Shown here piece after piece: positions 46,619 through 56,156 of a stretch of 64,000 nucleotides of DNA. Under the pieces are notes generated by a model. The model made no database searches. It saw only the letters and a list, made by a program, of their open reading frames with translations, and was not told where the DNA came from. How positions within the stretch are numbered: the first letter of the stretch is position 1; each line of letters starts with the position of its first letter. The DNA is from Alphaproteobacteria bacterium US3C007 (GTDB lineage Bacteria > Pseudomonadota > Alphaproteobacteria > Rhodobacterales > Rhodobacteraceae): positions 3,534,001 through 3,598,000 of the forward strand of contig CP139918.1 in assembly GCA_034423775.1 (NCBI GenBank), in the 5' to 3' direction. Both the position numbers and the translations under genes were made by a program.

Positions 46619-48967
46619 ATGGCACCCCAAAAAACATCCTATGGAGAGTTCCTCCTAAACAATCGGCTTATCGTTCTGGTTGCCTTGTTGACCCTCACGC
46701 TTGCTGGCACTTTTGGGGCGAAAAACCTGTATTTTGACAATGATTACCGCAGTTTTTTTGGTGAAACCAATCCCCAATTGGAAGCCTTTGAAAAACTCCA
46801 ACGCACCTATACAAAAATTGACAACGTTCAATTCGCGATTGATCCTCAATCGGGGAAAGCGAACTCTCCCAAAGTGTTGGCCGCCATTGAAGATCTGACG
46901 GATATGTCATGGCAAATTCCCTATTCCATTCGCGTTGACAGCCTTTCGAACTATCAGCACACCGAAGTCGAGGGCGATGATCTGATCGTGAGAGATTTGT
47001 ATTTTGACGCCGCGAATATGAGCGCTGATGAACAGAAACTCGTTGATCAAATCAGCTCAACCGAGCCAACGCTGGCGGGTAAAATTCACGATGCACAGCA
47101 TCGCAGCACATCCGTAAACGTTACGATCCAATTGCCCGGCAAAAACGCCGATGAAGTGGCAGAAGTTGCCGTTGTTGCGCGTGAAATAGTTGCCGAAATC
47201 GAAGCAAAGCATGATGTTAAAATCCGTACCGGGGGCATTATTTTCTTCAATAATGCGTTTCTAGAAGCCTCGATGAATGATATGGCCTCGCTGATCCCGG
47301 CGATGTATTTGGTCATTCTAGCGGTGTCTTACATATTGCTCCGCTCGCTCTATGCCACGGCAATGGTTTTGGTGATCATCGTCCCAAGTATTCTGGTTGC
47401 GATGGGTATTGGTGGCTGGATGGGGGTTGGATTAACGCCGCCCTCAGCAAGCGCGCCGACCATCATCACCACCTTGGCGGTGGCAGATTCGATCCACTTT
47501 TTGGTTACATTAATGAACCGAATGCGCGCCGGCCATAACCAACGCGATAGCATCATCTACAGTTTGAAAGTAAACGGAAAACCCATTTTCCTGACCAGTG
47601 TAACCACTGCTTTAGGGTTCCTGTCTCTTAACTTTTCAGACTCGCCCCCCTTCCACGATTTGGGAAATATCACAGCGGTTGGCGTGATTGCCGCTTGGAT
47701 CTACGCGGTCACCTTGCTGCCAATTTTGATCAGTTTTGTTACATTAAAGCCCAAAGCCACGATCGAGAAGCTCGACGGTGTTATGGGCAAATTGGGCGTA
47801 TTCATTGCCGCTCGCTATAAAACCGTGATGACGCTCAGCATCGCGGCGTCACTTGGATTATTAGCCTTGATCCCTTTGAATGAAATCAATGATGACTTCT
47901 TGAAATATTTCGATGAATCAATCCAGTTCCGAGAAGATTCGGAATGGATTGGACAGAATTTAACTGGCATCAATCAAATTCAGTTTGATCTAAGTTCCGG
48001 TGAACCAAACGGGATCAGCTCGCCCGATTTCATCAAGAAAATCGCAGCCTTTACCGATTGGGCGATGAATGAAGAACCCGTTACCCACGTGCAATCGATC
48101 TCTGACACGTTCAAACGTTTGAACCGTGATCTAAACGGCGGCGATCCGGCTTTTTACAAAATACCCGAAAGCCGCGAATTGGCAGCGCAATATTTGCTGC
48201 TATATGAACTGTCCCTGCCCTATGGGCTGGATTTGAACAACCAATTGGACATCAATAAATCGTCAACGCAGATTGTGATTACAATTGAAGATATGACCAC
48301 GAATGAAGTCAGGGCCTGGTTGCAACGCGCTGAAGATTTCCTCGCCAATGATCTGGGCATCAACACCTATGCGGTCGGTCCCACGGTGATGTTTGCCTAT
48401 ATCGCCGAGCGCAATATCAAAAGCATGCTATCGGGTACTTTCTTTGCGGTATTGCTGATCAGCGGTGTGATTTTGATTGCGCTTAAAAACGTGCGCCTCG
48501 GCGTCATCAGCCTCGTGCCAAATCTCTTGCCAGCGGGCCTTGCATTCGGCCTTTGGGGCTTACTTGTCGGGCAGGTCAACATGGCTGTTGCCGTGGTTGC
48601 GGGAATGGCTTTGGGCGTTGTGGTCGATGATAGCGTGCATTTTTTAAGCAAATATCAAATTGCGCGGCGCGATGAAAAGCTTTCACCTAAAGACGCGGTT
48701 ATCTTTGCGTTTACGGGGGTTGGAACCGCGCTTTTGGTTACGACCATCATTTTAGCGGCGGGCTTTTTTATTCTGGCGCAATCCAGCTTTGGTTTAAACA
48801 GCTATATGGCCAGTCTCACCGCCATCGCGTTGATCATGGCGCTGATCGCAGACTTGACTTTGCTGCCGGCGCTGTTGATTGCTTTAGATAAAGACACACC
48901 TTCAGAAGCTGCAGAGCACGCAGCCCATGATGGCCCAGAAACACCGGCAATGCAGCCAACATCTTAA
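46619..48967 (+). CDS. RND-superfamily (MMPL-type) exporter, 782 aa
   Basis: Inner-membrane transporter with two repeats of one span, a large periplasmic domain and a five-span bundle. The first span is NRLIVLVALLTLTLAGTFGA; the first bundle begins near residue 215 (MASLIPAMYLVILAVSYILL), the second near 620 (NIKSMLSGTFFAVLLISGVI). ITTLAVADSIHFLVTLMNRM and GMALGVVVDDSVHFLSKYQI are the paired Asp-containing helices of MMPL proteins. Related systems move lipids, hopanoids or sterols. The ATG at 46619 follows AAAGG; the open frame reaches back to 46523 across a palindrome. It is followed after 10 bp by a LolA-like gene and then a barrel gene. Confidence 0.9.
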   Translation: MAPQKTSYGEFLLNNRLIVLVALLTLTLAGTFGAKNLYFDNDYRSFFGETNPQLEAFEKLQRTYTKIDNVQFAIDPQSGKANSPKVLAAIEDLTDMSWQIPYSIRVDSLSNYQHTEVEGDDLIVRDLYFDAANMSADEQKLVDQISSTEPTLAGKIHDAQHRSTSVNVTIQLPGKNADEVAEVAVVAREIVAEIEAKHDVKIRTGGIIFFNNAFLEASMNDMASLIPAMYLVILAVSYILLRSLYATAMVLVIIVPSILVAMGIGGWMGVGLTPPSASAPTIITTLAVADSIHFLVTLMNRMRAGHNQRDSIIYSLKVNGKPIFLTSVTTALGFLSLNFSDSPPFHDLGNITAVGVIAAWIYAVTLLPILISFVTLKPKATIEKLDGVMGKLGVFIAARYKTVMTLSIAASLGLLALIPLNEINDDFLKYFDESIQFREDSEWIGQNLTGINQIQFDLSSGEPNGISSPDFIKKIAAFTDWAMNEEPVTHVQSISDTFKRLNRDLNGGDPAFYKIPESRELAAQYLLLYELSLPYGLDLNNQLDINKSSTQIVITIEDMTTNEVRAWLQRAEDFLANDLGINTYAVGPTVMFAYIAERNIKSMLSGTFFAVLLISGVILIALKNVRLGVISLVPNLLPAGLAFGLWGLLVGQVNMAVAVVAGMALGVVVDDSVHFLSKYQIARRDEKLSPKDAVIFAFTGVGTALLVTTIILAAGFFILAQSSFGLNSYMASLTAIALIMALIADLTLLPALLIALDKDTPSEAAEHAAHDGPETPAMQPTS

Positions 48968-48977
48968 GGAGAAAGAG

Positions 48978-49763
48978 ATGAAATTTTTACCCCTGATTTT
49001 GATTGCAGGCCTAACAGGCCTTAGCCTTCCCTCAACCGCGGCCGCCTCTCCTGAAAAGGGATTGGAGATTGCCACAGAACTTGACAAACGTGACACGGGT
49101 TTCAAAGATTCAACCTCTACAATGGTTATGGTTCTATCTGACCAACATGGCCAATCCACCCAACGCGCGATCAGAAACCGAACTTTAGAAGGGTCCAGCG
49201 AGGGCGATTTATCGCTGGTTATATTTGACTCGCCCGGGGACGTGCGCGGAACCGCCTTTTTATCACATACAAAAAAGGCAGGCTCGGATGATCAATGGCT
49301 GTTTTTGCCTGCGTTAAAGCGGGTGAAACGCATTGCCTCATCGAACAAAGCTGGGCCTTTCATGGGCAGCGAATTTGCCTATGAGGATATTTCGAGCCAA
49401 GAAATCGAGAAATACACCTATAATTATCTGCGCGATGAAAAGGTAAATGGGCTCGATTGCTTTTTGGTGGAATATGATCCGGTTGACCGGAAAAGCGGCT
49501 ATTCCCGCCAATTGGTATGGATCGATAAAAAAGAATACCGGCTGCAAAAGATCGAATTTTACGATCGGAAAAACAGCCTATTAAAAACACTCTCCTACGC
49601 AGATTATAATAAGTTTCTCGGAAAATATTGGCGGGCAGATACCCTGAGTATGGAAAATCATCAGACGGGCAAGAAAACCCAATTACAATTTTCGGACTGG
49701 GCCTTTCAAACCGGCATGACCGAAAAAGATTTTCAGAAAAACGCGCTTAAACGTATCAAATGA
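48978..49763 (+). CDS. LolA-like outer-membrane lipoprotein-sorting-type protein, exported, 261 aa
   Basis: A signal peptide (KFLPLILIAGLTGLSLPSTA) is followed by a LolA-like half-barrel fold of the kind encoded next to MMPL/RND exporters: DQWLFLPALKRVKRIASSNK and GSEFAYEDISSQEIEKYTYN are the diagnostic stretches, with RLQKIEFYDRKNSLLKTL in the C-terminal half. It would carry a lipid or hydrophobic cargo across the periplasm. AAGGAG precedes the ATG. Its stop overlaps the next ATG (ATGA), giving a coupled operon. Confidence 0.88.
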   Translation: MKFLPLILIAGLTGLSLPSTAAASPEKGLEIATELDKRDTGFKDSTSTMVMVLSDQHGQSTQRAIRNRTLEGSSEGDLSLVIFDSPGDVRGTAFLSHTKKAGSDDQWLFLPALKRVKRIASSNKAGPFMGSEFAYEDISSQEIEKYTYNYLRDEKVNGLDCFLVEYDPVDRKSGYSRQLVWIDKKEYRLQKIEFYDRKNSLLKTLSYADYNKFLGKYWRADTLSMENHQTGKKTQLQFSDWAFQTGMTEKDFQKNALKRIK

Positions 49764-50914
49764 AGCCGCTTAGTTTATCTTGGCCCACAGCCATATTACT
49801 GACCTGTGGGCCCGCCGTCTCGGGTGAAGTCAACCTGACCATATCCCCCCAAGTCAGCTATTTCCCAAGCCATGCTGAAGGAACGATTGAATATGGTAAA
49901 TCGGTTGAATTAAAGCTCGACGCGTATCATGATTTTGACGCCTATCGCGCAGAGCTTGAATTGATCGCGCGCGCAGATGCCGATGATAAGGGTCGTAGAT
50001 TGGTTGAGGCGCGCCAAGCCTATCTGCGCCGGTCCTTTAGCAATTTTGATCTTTATATCGGGCAGCGCCAAACCTTTTGGGGCAAAGCAGAAAGCAGAAA
50101 CGTTGTTGATGTTATCAACCAAAGCGACGCGGCTGCAAATCAGGGGAGCGAGGCAAAATTAGGCGCCCCATCGCTGTCGCTTGATGGCTATTTCGATTTC
50201 GGTGATCTGCAATTATGGTATATTTCGCGTTTTCGTGAGCGCACATTCAACGACGGCAACGGCCATCCAAGCAGTGGCTTAAATGTTACCACAAGCCTCT
50301 ATGAACGCTCTGAAGGCAAAGAGGCAGATGATATTGCGGCGCGGTTTTCTACCTTTTCGGGCGATTGGGATTTTGCAGTTAGCGGTTTCCAAGGCACAGC
50401 CCGCGAGCCACTTATAACACCAACCCAAGACAGTAGCGCGCTGAACGCGACCTACATGTTGCAGGAAACAATCGGGTTTGAAGCGCAATTTACCGGCGAT
50501 CCAACGCTTTTGAAATGGGAAAGCCTGCATGGAACACAATCGGGGGCAGGCTTCGACGCCGCGGTTGCCGGTTTGGAATATACGCTTTATGGCGCCTTCG
50601 GGCAGGTCTGGGATCTTGGACTTATCGCTGAGGGCCAATATGACACCCGTCCACAAGCAGCGGCCGAACGCTTTTACAGTGCAGGCTTACGCCTTGTTTT
50701 GAATGATGCCAAAGATACAAGCTTCTTGGCATTGATGTCACAGGACCAAAAGCAAGAGCAATCTTTGATTGCTTTTGAAGCATCGCGGCGGCTGAACGAT
50801 TGGTCCAGTTTGGAACTGCGCAGCCAATTCTATGACGCCAAAAAAAGCGGTTTGGCTTTCTCGGGCATTGCCGATGATGATGTGATTTCCCTCACCATAA
50901 ATATGTTTTTCTAA
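49760..50914 (+). CDS. Outer-membrane beta-barrel protein of the RND operon, 384 aa
   Basis: A short signal peptide (ending near PAVSG) precedes alternating aromatic/polar strands and the terminal aromatic residue expected for BAM-inserted barrels (ends LTINMFF). Stretches such as RSFSNFDLYIGQRQTFWGKA and LGAPSLSLDGYFDFGDLQLW resemble DUF1302-type barrels found beside RND/LolA-like genes, but I cannot assign the family firmly. Its start overlaps the LolA-like stop by 4 bp. It is probably the outer-membrane end of a three-part route. Confidence 0.8.
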   Translation: MKPLSLSWPTAILLTCGPAVSGEVNLTISPQVSYFPSHAEGTIEYGKSVELKLDAYHDFDAYRAELELIARADADDKGRRLVEARQAYLRRSFSNFDLYIGQRQTFWGKAESRNVVDVINQSDAAANQGSEAKLGAPSLSLDGYFDFGDLQLWYISRFRERTFNDGNGHPSSGLNVTTSLYERSEGKEADDIAARFSTFSGDWDFAVSGFQGTAREPLITPTQDSSALNATYMLQETIGFEAQFTGDPTLLKWESLHGTQSGAGFDAAVAGLEYTLYGAFGQVWDLGLIAEGQYDTRPQAAAERFYSAGLRLVLNDAKDTSFLALMSQDQKQEQSLIAFEASRRLNDWSSLELRSQFYDAKKSGLAFSGIADDDVISLTINMFF

Positions 50915-51037
50915 AACCGCAGGCTATGGGGCTGAACCACAGCGTTCTGAAATTTTGTTAACTTTGATCGCTGGCAGTCTTTTCGGAGAATGGAACTTTG
51001 GGCTAAGCTAAGGCGAACCCAGTAAGGAGGCAGCGCT

Positions 51038-52411
51038 ATGCGCCATGCCAAAACCCTAGAAGCCCTGTCGCAGCTTTTGCCCGGCCGCCTTAGCACATCA
51101 AAGTCGGATCGCAACCTTCATGGCCGCTCAGAAAGTTATTTTGATCTCATGCCGCCGGACGCTGTGGCCTATGTGGAAACCACGCAAGAGGTTCAAAACC
51201 TGCTCAAGATTTGTTCGCAATTTGAATGCCCCGTGATTGGATGGGGCACCGGCACATCGCTCGAGGGGCATACCTCGGCTCCACGTGGTGGGATCAGCGT
51301 CGATTTTTCGCGGATGAACAAACTATTACAACTTAATGCTGAAGATATGGATGTTCTTGTGCAGCCCGGGCTCACCCGCGAAGCGCTGAATATCGAATTG
51401 CGGGCCAGCGGGCTGTTCTTCCCCGTTGACCCAGGGGCCAATGCCTCATTGGGCGGCATGGCCGCAACGCGCGCCAGCGGTACAACCACGGTGCGCTATG
51501 GTGGCATGCGGGAAAATGTAAAAGCATTAGAAGTTGTTCTTGCGGATGGCCAAGTGATACAGACGGGCAACCGGGCGCGTAAATCTTCTGCCGGCTACGA
51601 TCTCACGTCGCTTTTGGTGGGATCCGAAGGCACGCTGGGGCTGATCACAAAGCTTACCTTGCAGCTGCATCCACAGCCAGAAGCCATAAGCGCCGGCATC
51701 GTAGCTTTTGACAGCATGCAGCAAGCGGTAAAGGCCGTGATCGCAACAATACAAATGGGCTTGCCCATGGCGCGTATAGAATTCGTTGATGGCGCAACCG
51801 CTCAAGCCTTTAACGAATATGCTGGCGCTGAAATGCGCATTCAACCACATCTGTTGTTTGAGCTGCATGGCAGCGATGCCAGCGTTGCTGAAAATGCCGA
51901 ATTATTTTGTGATATCTGTCAAGAATATGGCGGTGCCGGGTTCCAATGGTCCGCGCTGCCCGAAGAAAGAACCGCGCTTTGGACGATGCGCCATAATGGC
52001 TATTACGCCGTTCTTGCAAGCCGCCCTGGCGCGCGTGCAATCGTAACTGATATTTGTGTGCCAATCTCTGCTCTGGCGCACGCGGTAGAAGAAACCCATG
52101 CAGATATTGCCCGAAGCGCGATCAGCGGGCCTATTTTAGGGCATATGGGGGATGGAAATTTCCACGCGATTCTGCTGATCGATCCTGACAATGCATCCGA
52201 ATACAGAGCTGCAATGCAGATTTCCGACCGTATGGCCGAACGCGCACTGGCCTTGGGCGGCACCTGTACCGGCGAGCATGGGATTGGCATGGGCAAGCTG
52301 AAATTTATGGAGCAAGAGCATGGTCTAGCCTGGGAGGTTATGCGCGGCTTGAAACGCCAAATGGATCCCTTGAACATCTTAAATCCAGGTAAATTGTTAA
52401 GGCAGAATTAA
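51038..52411 (+). CDS. FAD-linked oxidase, D-lactate/glycolate dehydrogenase (Dld/GlcD) type, 457 aa
   Basis: The FAD-binding PCMH domain (about residues 35-215) has PVIGWGTGTSLEGHTSAPRG, VDPGANASLGGMAATRASGT and SAGYDLTSLLVGSEGTLGLI; the C-terminal oxidase domain carries GHMGDGNFHAILLID and CTGEHGIGMGKLKFMEQEHG. This is the pattern of D-lactate dehydrogenase (cytochrome) and of GlcD. The single-gene context (no glcE or glcF next to it) favours D-2-hydroxyacid dehydrogenase over glycolate oxidase. AAGGAGG lies just before the ATG. It converges on recN. Confidence 0.9.
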   Translation: MRHAKTLEALSQLLPGRLSTSKSDRNLHGRSESYFDLMPPDAVAYVETTQEVQNLLKICSQFECPVIGWGTGTSLEGHTSAPRGGISVDFSRMNKLLQLNAEDMDVLVQPGLTREALNIELRASGLFFPVDPGANASLGGMAATRASGTTTVRYGGMRENVKALEVVLADGQVIQTGNRARKSSAGYDLTSLLVGSEGTLGLITKLTLQLHPQPEAISAGIVAFDSMQQAVKAVIATIQMGLPMARIEFVDGATAQAFNEYAGAEMRIQPHLLFELHGSDASVAENAELFCDICQEYGGAGFQWSALPEERTALWTMRHNGYYAVLASRPGARAIVTDICVPISALAHAVEETHADIARSAISGPILGHMGDGNFHAILLIDPDNASEYRAAMQISDRMAERALALGGTCTGEHGIGMGKLKFMEQEHGLAWEVMRGLKRQMDPLNILNPGKLLRQN

Positions 52412-52418
52412 GGCGCCG

Positions 52419-52448
52419 GATCGCAGTACAGATCAACGCCCTGCGATC
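52419..52448. repeat. Hairpin between convergent dehydrogenase and recN genes
   Basis: GATCGCAG and CTGCGATC, a perfect 8-bp stem with a 14-base loop, spanning the recN stop region. No T run follows on either strand, so it is at best a weak terminator or a 3'-end stabiliser. Confidence 0.35.
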
Positions 52449-54085
52449 AGAGTCTGAGCCGCCACACGCGCGGCATCCGTAACCTGCGTTCCTGAAATCA
52501 TACGCGCAATCTCATCCACGCGCTCTTCGCGATCAAGCTGTTTGATCCGCGAGACAGTATGGCTATCTGTTTGATGTTTGCTGACTTGGAATTGTGCATC
52601 ACCTAATGCGGCAACCTGTGCAGAATGCGTGACCACCAGCACTTGCCCGGATTGCGCCAGCTCTGCCAAACGTCGGCCCACCGCATCGGCAGTGGCCCCC
52701 CCGACCCCGCGGTCAATCTCATCAAAAATCAAAGTTGCGTGCGAATTACCCGCATTGAGGCACACTTTCAGCGCCAATAAAAATCGGCTTAATTCACCAC
52801 CAGAGGCAATTTTCCCCAAAGGCCCCGCCGGCGCGCCTGGATTGGTGGCCACGCAAAAATCGATTTGATCAATCCCCTCAGGGCCTGCGGCGGCCGCGGT
52901 CAGTCTGGTTTCAAACACTGCCCGCTCCATTTTCAGCGGTGCCAATTCTAAGGCCATCGCTTGATCCAGCTTTTCGGCGGCAGCGCTGCGCGCAAGCTGC
53001 AACTCTGCTGCCTGCGCAGCATAGACGTTTTCAGCTTCGGCTTGCGCTGCCCGCAGGGCGTTCAAATTGTCTGCGCCGGCGTCCAAACGCAGCAAACGCG
53101 CTTCTAAATCGCCGGCTAAGTCAGCCAATGCATCGGCATGGACATCATGCTTACGCGCCAAGCCGCGCATCGCAAACAAGCGCTCTTCAAGCGTTTCAAG
53201 CTCATGTGGGTTAAACCCGATTGCGTCTAAACAGGCTTCAACCTCATTCAGCGTATCTTGCAAGTCATTCATCACGCGCGACAAACTGTCGAGCGGCGCG
53301 TCTAATTCATCGTTTAACTGTGCAGCAGCCTCTTGCAGCCAGCGCTGGGCATCATCCAGCAAAGCTTCGGCGCCCTCGCGCCCCAGTGCGTGATGGGCTT
53401 TAGACACATCTGCGCGCACCCGCGTCGAGGCCTGCATCAACCGCCGCTTCGCATCCAACGCATCCGCCTCGCCAGGTTTTGGATCCAGCGCGCTTAATTC
53501 AGCCACCGCATGGCGCAGAAACTCTTCTTCGCGGCGCAACTCTGTGACCGCTTCGCTTTCCAGTTCAACCGCTTTGCGAGCGCGCTCTTTTTCGCCCCAA
53601 GCTTTGGCGACCGCCGTTTTCAAAGCGCCATATTGGCCATATTCGTCTAATAAATTGCGGTGCCCTTTGGCGTTTAACAAGCCCCGATCATCATGCTGGC
53701 CATGTAGTTCAACCAAATGCTCGGACAGTTTGCGCAGCAATTCACCTGACACCCGGCGGTCATTGATCCAGGCAGTTTTACGCCCCTCTCGCCCGTTGAT
53801 ACGCCGCAATATCAACTCTTGCGAAACAGGCAATCCATGCTGCTCGAGTAAATCCAAAACCGGGTGGTCATCGGGCAAATCAAACCACGCGCTTACTTCG
53901 CCTTGCTCGGCCCCTTGGCGCACCAAATCAGATGGTCCGCGCCAGCCAAGTACGAAGCCCAAACTATCAAGCAAAATAGACTTTCCCGCCCCGGTTTCTC
54001 CAGTCAGCACGTTCAAGCCAGCCCTCAACGAAAGCTCAAGATGATCAATAATCAAAATATCGCGAATATCTAATCCTTTGAGCAT
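52433..54085 (-). CDS. recN: DNA repair protein RecN, 550 aa
   Basis: SMC-like ATPase for double-strand break repair. Walker A GETGAGKSILLDSLGFVLG is near residue 30; the coiled-coil middle runs from about 150 to 370; the C-terminal half has SGGELSRFLLALK and Walker B LIFDEIDRGVGGATADAVG. Length is standard. It lies 21 bp after bamD on the same strand, the usual Rhodobacteraceae order. Confidence 0.96.
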   Translation of the reverse strand: MLKGLDIRDILIIDHLELSLRAGLNVLTGETGAGKSILLDSLGFVLGWRGPSDLVRQGAEQGEVSAWFDLPDDHPVLDLLEQHGLPVSQELILRRINGREGRKTAWINDRRVSGELLRKLSEHLVELHGQHDDRGLLNAKGHRNLLDEYGQYGALKTAVAKAWGEKERARKAVELESEAVTELRREEEFLRHAVAELSALDPKPGEADALDAKRRLMQASTRVRADVSKAHHALGREGAEALLDDAQRWLQEAAAQLNDELDAPLDSLSRVMNDLQDTLNEVEACLDAIGFNPHELETLEERLFAMRGLARKHDVHADALADLAGDLEARLLRLDAGADNLNALRAAQAEAENVYAAQAAELQLARSAAAEKLDQAMALELAPLKMERAVFETRLTAAAAGPEGIDQIDFCVATNPGAPAGPLGKIASGGELSRFLLALKVCLNAGNSHATLIFDEIDRGVGGATADAVGRRLAELAQSGQVLVVTHSAQVAALGDAQFQVSKHQTDSHTVSRIKQLDREERVDEIARMISGTQVTDAARVAAQTLIAGR

Positions 54086-54106
54086 CGCCTTAGCCCGTCT
54101 GCTTCA

Positions 54107-54952
54107 TCACAGCCATTCGCCTTTTACAACTTGTCGGTAGACTTTGCTCAGCCATCCCGTACCCGATACTTTTGGAGAATAGCCCTTCGATTTAAGCAGC
54201 GCGAAACTGGCGCGATACCATTCGCTTGACTGATAATTATGCCCTAAAATCGCCGCCGCAGATTGGGCCTCATCCACCAAACCAAGCGAGAGATAGGCCT
54301 CCACCAATCGATGCAAAGCCTCGGGGGTTTGCGATGTGGTTTGAAAATCTTCAACGACCACTCTAAACCTATTCACCGCCGCGCCATAATGCCCAGATTT
54401 CAAATAATAGCGCCCAACTTCCATTTCCTTGGCGGCCAAATGGCTAAACGCCAGATCAAATTTCAATTTTGAGGGTTCAGCATAATCGCTTTCGGGATAT
54501 TGCTCAATCACAACGCGGAACGCTTCAAGCGCCTGCAATGTCAGCCCCTGATCGCGGCCAATATCCGAAATTTGATCGTAATAGCTTAACGCCAAAAGAT
54601 ATTGCGCATAAGCGGCATCTTCATCTGCTGGGAAAAAATCGACATATCGCTGGGCTGCGGCGCGGCTTTCATCATATTTCTTGCCTTGATGATAAACGAA
54701 TGCTTGCATGATCAAGCCGCGTTTGGCCCATTCAGAATAGGGATAGAGCCGCTCTATTTCACTGAAATATTGCGCGCCTTGATCATAGCGTTTCTTGTTC
54801 AGCTCTATTTCAGCCTTCTTAAAAATCTCTTCAGGGCTGAAATTTTCAAGATTTTCAGGCTCTTGGCTTTTAAAAGCATCCTCACATCCGGCCAATAAAA
54901 AAACGCCCAACAGCGCTGCGGCGATCCCGTGGCGAAACCCATATGCCTTCAT
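54107..54952 (-). CDS. bamD: Outer membrane assembly lipoprotein BamD (ComL), 281 aa
   Basis: Essential partner of BamA in inserting beta-barrels. It has a lipoprotein signal with lipobox LLAGC (C23 lipidated), then tetratricopeptide-like repeats: NKKRYDQGAQYFSEIERLYP, YPYSEWAKRGLIMQAFVYHQ and YPESDYAEPSKLKFDLAFSH. The C-terminal tail is longer than the minimal E. coli form. It sits between lpxC and recN. Confidence 0.95.
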   Translation of the reverse strand: MKAYGFRHGIAAALLGVFLLAGCEDAFKSQEPENLENFSPEEIFKKAEIELNKKRYDQGAQYFSEIERLYPYSEWAKRGLIMQAFVYHQGKKYDESRAAAQRYVDFFPADEDAAYAQYLLALSYYDQISDIGRDQGLTLQALEAFRVVIEQYPESDYAEPSKLKFDLAFSHLAAKEMEVGRYYLKSGHYGAAVNRFRVVVEDFQTTSQTPEALHRLVEAYLSLGLVDEAQSAAAILGHNYQSSEWYRASFALLKSKGYSPKVSGTGWLSKVYRQVVKGEWL

Positions 54953-55050
54953 TCGCGAACATCCCTTTTGTACAAATCACAAAGCCGCATCCTACTTGGC
55001 CTCATGGCGTTGTTGTAACATAAAAACAAGGGGATCAAAAAGAGCGATCT

Positions 55051-55971
55051 TTAAGACGCTGCGCGATATTCTTCTAAACAAGCCCCGATACCGGGCAATA
55101 TTTGCAACACATCATCGCTGCAAGACACGCGTTCAAAACTTCCAGGCGTGGCGAACAAAACGCATAAGAGGTTATTGGTGATCGCATGCCCGGCACGATG
55201 CCCGATATAATGCCCAATGATCGGAGCACCGCTTAAGGTTAAATCACCCAAAGCATCAAGCATTTTATGCCGCACGGCTTCATCGGCGTGCCGTAAACCA
55301 CCGGGGCTTAGCACTTTTGCGCCGTCAACCACCACGGCATTTTCCAAACTGCCGCCCCGCGCCAACCCATTCGCGCGCATCGTCTCAACATCCACGCTGC
55401 GGCAAAAGGTACGGCTGTCGCATAACTCGCGCACAAAAGAACCGTTTGACATATTAATCGATTTGCTTTGCACGCCGATCGCAGCGTCTTTAAAATCGAT
55501 ATGAAAGCTCATCTTGGGAACATCACTGGGAACCAAACGCGCCCAACCCTGATCGGTTTTAAATTCAATGTCTTTCAAAATCCGGATCGCCTCGACAGGC
55601 TGATCCAATTGCGTCAGCGGGTCTGCCAATATCTGGCGCACAAACGGAACCGCGCTGCCATCAAGAATGGGCACTTCAGGGCCGTTAATTTCAATCCGTG
55701 CGTTATGCACACCGCAGCCCGCCAGCGCCGAGAGCAGATGCTCTACGGTTGAAACAGATATACCCGCTTCATTCACCAGCTTTGTGCATAATGGAGATTG
55801 CTCAACCCTGTCCCAGCGGGCCGGAATAGCGCAATCCCCAATTTCTACATCGCTGCGGAAAAAACAGAGGCCGAAATTCGCGGGGGCCGGGCAAAGTTTA
55901 AGCTCGACCTCCTCACCGGAATGCAACCCAATGCCGCGAAAGACCAGAACCTTAGAAACAGTGGTTTGCAA
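55051..55971 (-). CDS. lpxC: UDP-3-O-acyl-N-acetylglucosamine deacetylase LpxC, 306 aa
   Basis: Zinc enzyme of the committed step of lipid A synthesis. Ligands and catalytic residues fall at H78 (STVEHLLSAL), H235 and D239 (RHKMLDALGD) and H262 (GHRAGHAITN), one to three positions from the E. coli numbering. The start appears to be TTG (MQTTVSKVLVFRGIGLHSG), with no better in-frame ATG; this weak start may keep synthesis low. It lies downstream of ftsZ, separated by 185 bp holding a hairpin. Confidence 0.96.
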   Translation of the reverse strand: MQTTVSKVLVFRGIGLHSGEEVELKLCPAPANFGLCFFRSDVEIGDCAIPARWDRVEQSPLCTKLVNEAGISVSTVEHLLSALAGCGVHNARIEINGPEVPILDGSAVPFVRQILADPLTQLDQPVEAIRILKDIEFKTDQGWARLVPSDVPKMSFHIDFKDAAIGVQSKSINMSNGSFVRELCDSRTFCRSVDVETMRANGLARGGSLENAVVVDGAKVLSPGGLRHADEAVRHKMLDALGDLTLSGAPIIGHYIGHRAGHAITNNLLCVLFATPGSFERVSCSDDVLQILPGIGACLEEYRAAS

Positions 55972-56109
55972 TTTAACCCCAAAACTCTTTTATGATTTGC
56001 AACGCTTCTACCTTAAATGGGCCAACAATCACAATTCAAACTTTGTTACGCACTGAAACATGGTCGCTCAAAACCAGCACGAATTTGCCCAATTATTTAT
56101 TGCGCGAGC

Positions 56110-56134
56110 GCATCCCCATCAAAAGAGGGGATGC
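56110..56134. repeat. Hairpin after ftsZ
   Basis: GCATCCCC and GGGGATGC pair perfectly over 8 bp with a 9-base loop, 23 bp after the ftsZ stop. The T run expected of an intrinsic terminator is absent, so it may only partly separate ftsZ from lpxC. Confidence 0.45.
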
Positions 56135-56156
56135 AATGCTTGACATATCGATGGAT

